Shown here: positions 49,035 to 49,390 of the stretch, piece after piece | Layout of the letters: every line of letters starts with the position of its first letter | Position numbering within the stretch: position 1 is the first letter of the stretch | From: an uncultured Prevotellaceae bacterium | Lineage (GTDB): Bacteria; Bacteroidota; Bacteroidia; Bacteroidales; Bacteroidaceae | DNA: 49,390 nucleotides | Assembly: GCA_900316505.1 (NCBI GenBank) | Contig: ONDH01000020.1 | Span: 1-49,390, forward strand | Direction: 5' to 3' | The notes under the pieces: model-generated | Told to the model about the DNA's origin: nothing | The model's input: the letters and a program-made list of their open reading frames with translations, nothing else | The model's database searches: none | Made by a program: the position numbers and the translations under genes

Positions 49035-49149
49035 GGTGTCTTAACAAAAAAAGTTCCCTAAATGTTTGGTGGATAAGAATAAAAGTGGTTAATTTGCAAA
49101 TGTTCTTCGTAATATGCCATTTCTGTGTAATTAGTAATCTTTATATTGT

Positions 49150-49390
49150 ATGCCGCAGATTAGTTTTTTTTATGGAATTTACATTTGGATGAACTTTTCA
49201 GATCATCAACCACCACATTTTCATGCATGGTATGGTGACTATAAGATTATTGTCAACATCAAAGATGGCATTGTGAAGGGCGAAATGCCAGGCAGGGCAT
49301 TGCGTATGATATTGGAATGGCTTGAGGAACATCGTGCAGAGTTGATGAAGAACTGGGAGAAAGCACAGAAGGGAGAACCTCTTGATAAGA
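49150..49390 (+). CDS. DUF4160 protein, cut by window end
   Basis: The 80 visible codons begin MPQISFFYGIYIWMNFSDHQ, then PPHFHAWYGDYK, the hallmark FSDHxPPHFH segment of DUF4160, and RALRMILEWLEEHRAELMKN, its helical part. DUF4160 is often encoded next to DUF2442, a pairing that looks like a toxin-antitoxin or accessory unit. The partner would lie beyond the window. Confidence 0.85.
   Translation, partial: MPQISFFYGIYIWMNFSDHQPPHFHAWYGDYKIIVNIKDGIVKGEMPGRALRMILEWLEEHRAELMKNWEKAQKGEPLDK

Noticed and set aside
1..49390. tRNA genes or a prophage
   Set aside because: No tRNA cloverleaf pattern or phage structural genes were noticed by eye; a tRNAscan run was not possible.

Overview
The window looks like chromosomal DNA of a Bacteroidales bacterium, most like Prevotella or a close relative. 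This rests on three things: repeated Bacteroidota-type promoters (-7 element TAnnTTTG, mostly TACCTTTG or TATCTTTG); typical Bacteroidota families (DUF2807/GIN lipoprotein, HU-like single-domain protein, helix-hairpin-helix barrel proteins, SO_0444-type Cu/Zn permease); and many short intergenic repeats. Species was not determined.

Layout: 1-100 is the 3' end of a 5S rRNA and its terminator. 159-9763 holds small DNA-repair and housekeeping genes: TfoX-N, an O6-alkylguanine methyltransferase domain, a UDG-like protein, an overlapping trio (glycerate kinase, ComEA-like, and a REP-associated tyrosine transposase (RAYT)-like HUH protein with a DprA-like tail), a DKNYY protein, trpS, GxxExxY, AlkZ-like plus AlkD, and nadD. 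9760-13303 has an HhH/barrel protein and a Cu/Zn permease with an HMA tail. 13361-15840 is the most unusual stretch: 23-bp-period tandem arrays, an unknown protein, a structured RNA candidate with complementary ends and interleaved helices directly before a free-standing reverse transcriptase, and a candidate small RNA. 16017-20068 is recJ-recQ-TPR. 20107-24312 is a Phe/Tyr operon (pheA, aminotransferase, DAHP synthase/chorismate mutase, tyrA, read on the minus strand) behind an aromatic leader peptide and terminator, a textbook attenuator.

24506-26306 is an overlapping pair of a RelA/SpoT-type hydrolase and a (p)ppGpp-synthetase-like protein. 26335-35627 is a ten-gene minus-strand operon: ABC ATPase, membrane partner, YtrA-type GntR regulator, GIN lipoprotein, small lipoprotein, a MacB-like split ABC exporter, HlyD adaptor and TolC. 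A palindrome matching the YtrA operator pattern sits at its promoter. 35736-45646 holds nif3-like, a zinc-ribbon coiled-coil protein, an HsdR-N-like protein, an ATP-grasp-like protein with in-frame heptamer repeats, a GHL10 hydrolase, cstA with an overlapping 59-codon membrane protein, a barrel protein, nadC, a CatA-like acyltransferase and an HU-like protein.

45942-49390 has an exported protein behind a long structured leader, then a decayed segment: a broken MNT-HEPN toxin-antitoxin pair, an SDR fragment, a large composite repeat, and the start of a DUF4160 gene at the window end. Two dispersed repeat families recur. One is a GC-rich hairpin of about 62 bp; the other is a longer element with GCTCAACTTTC ends. 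They may relate to the RAYT-like gene, which is inference.
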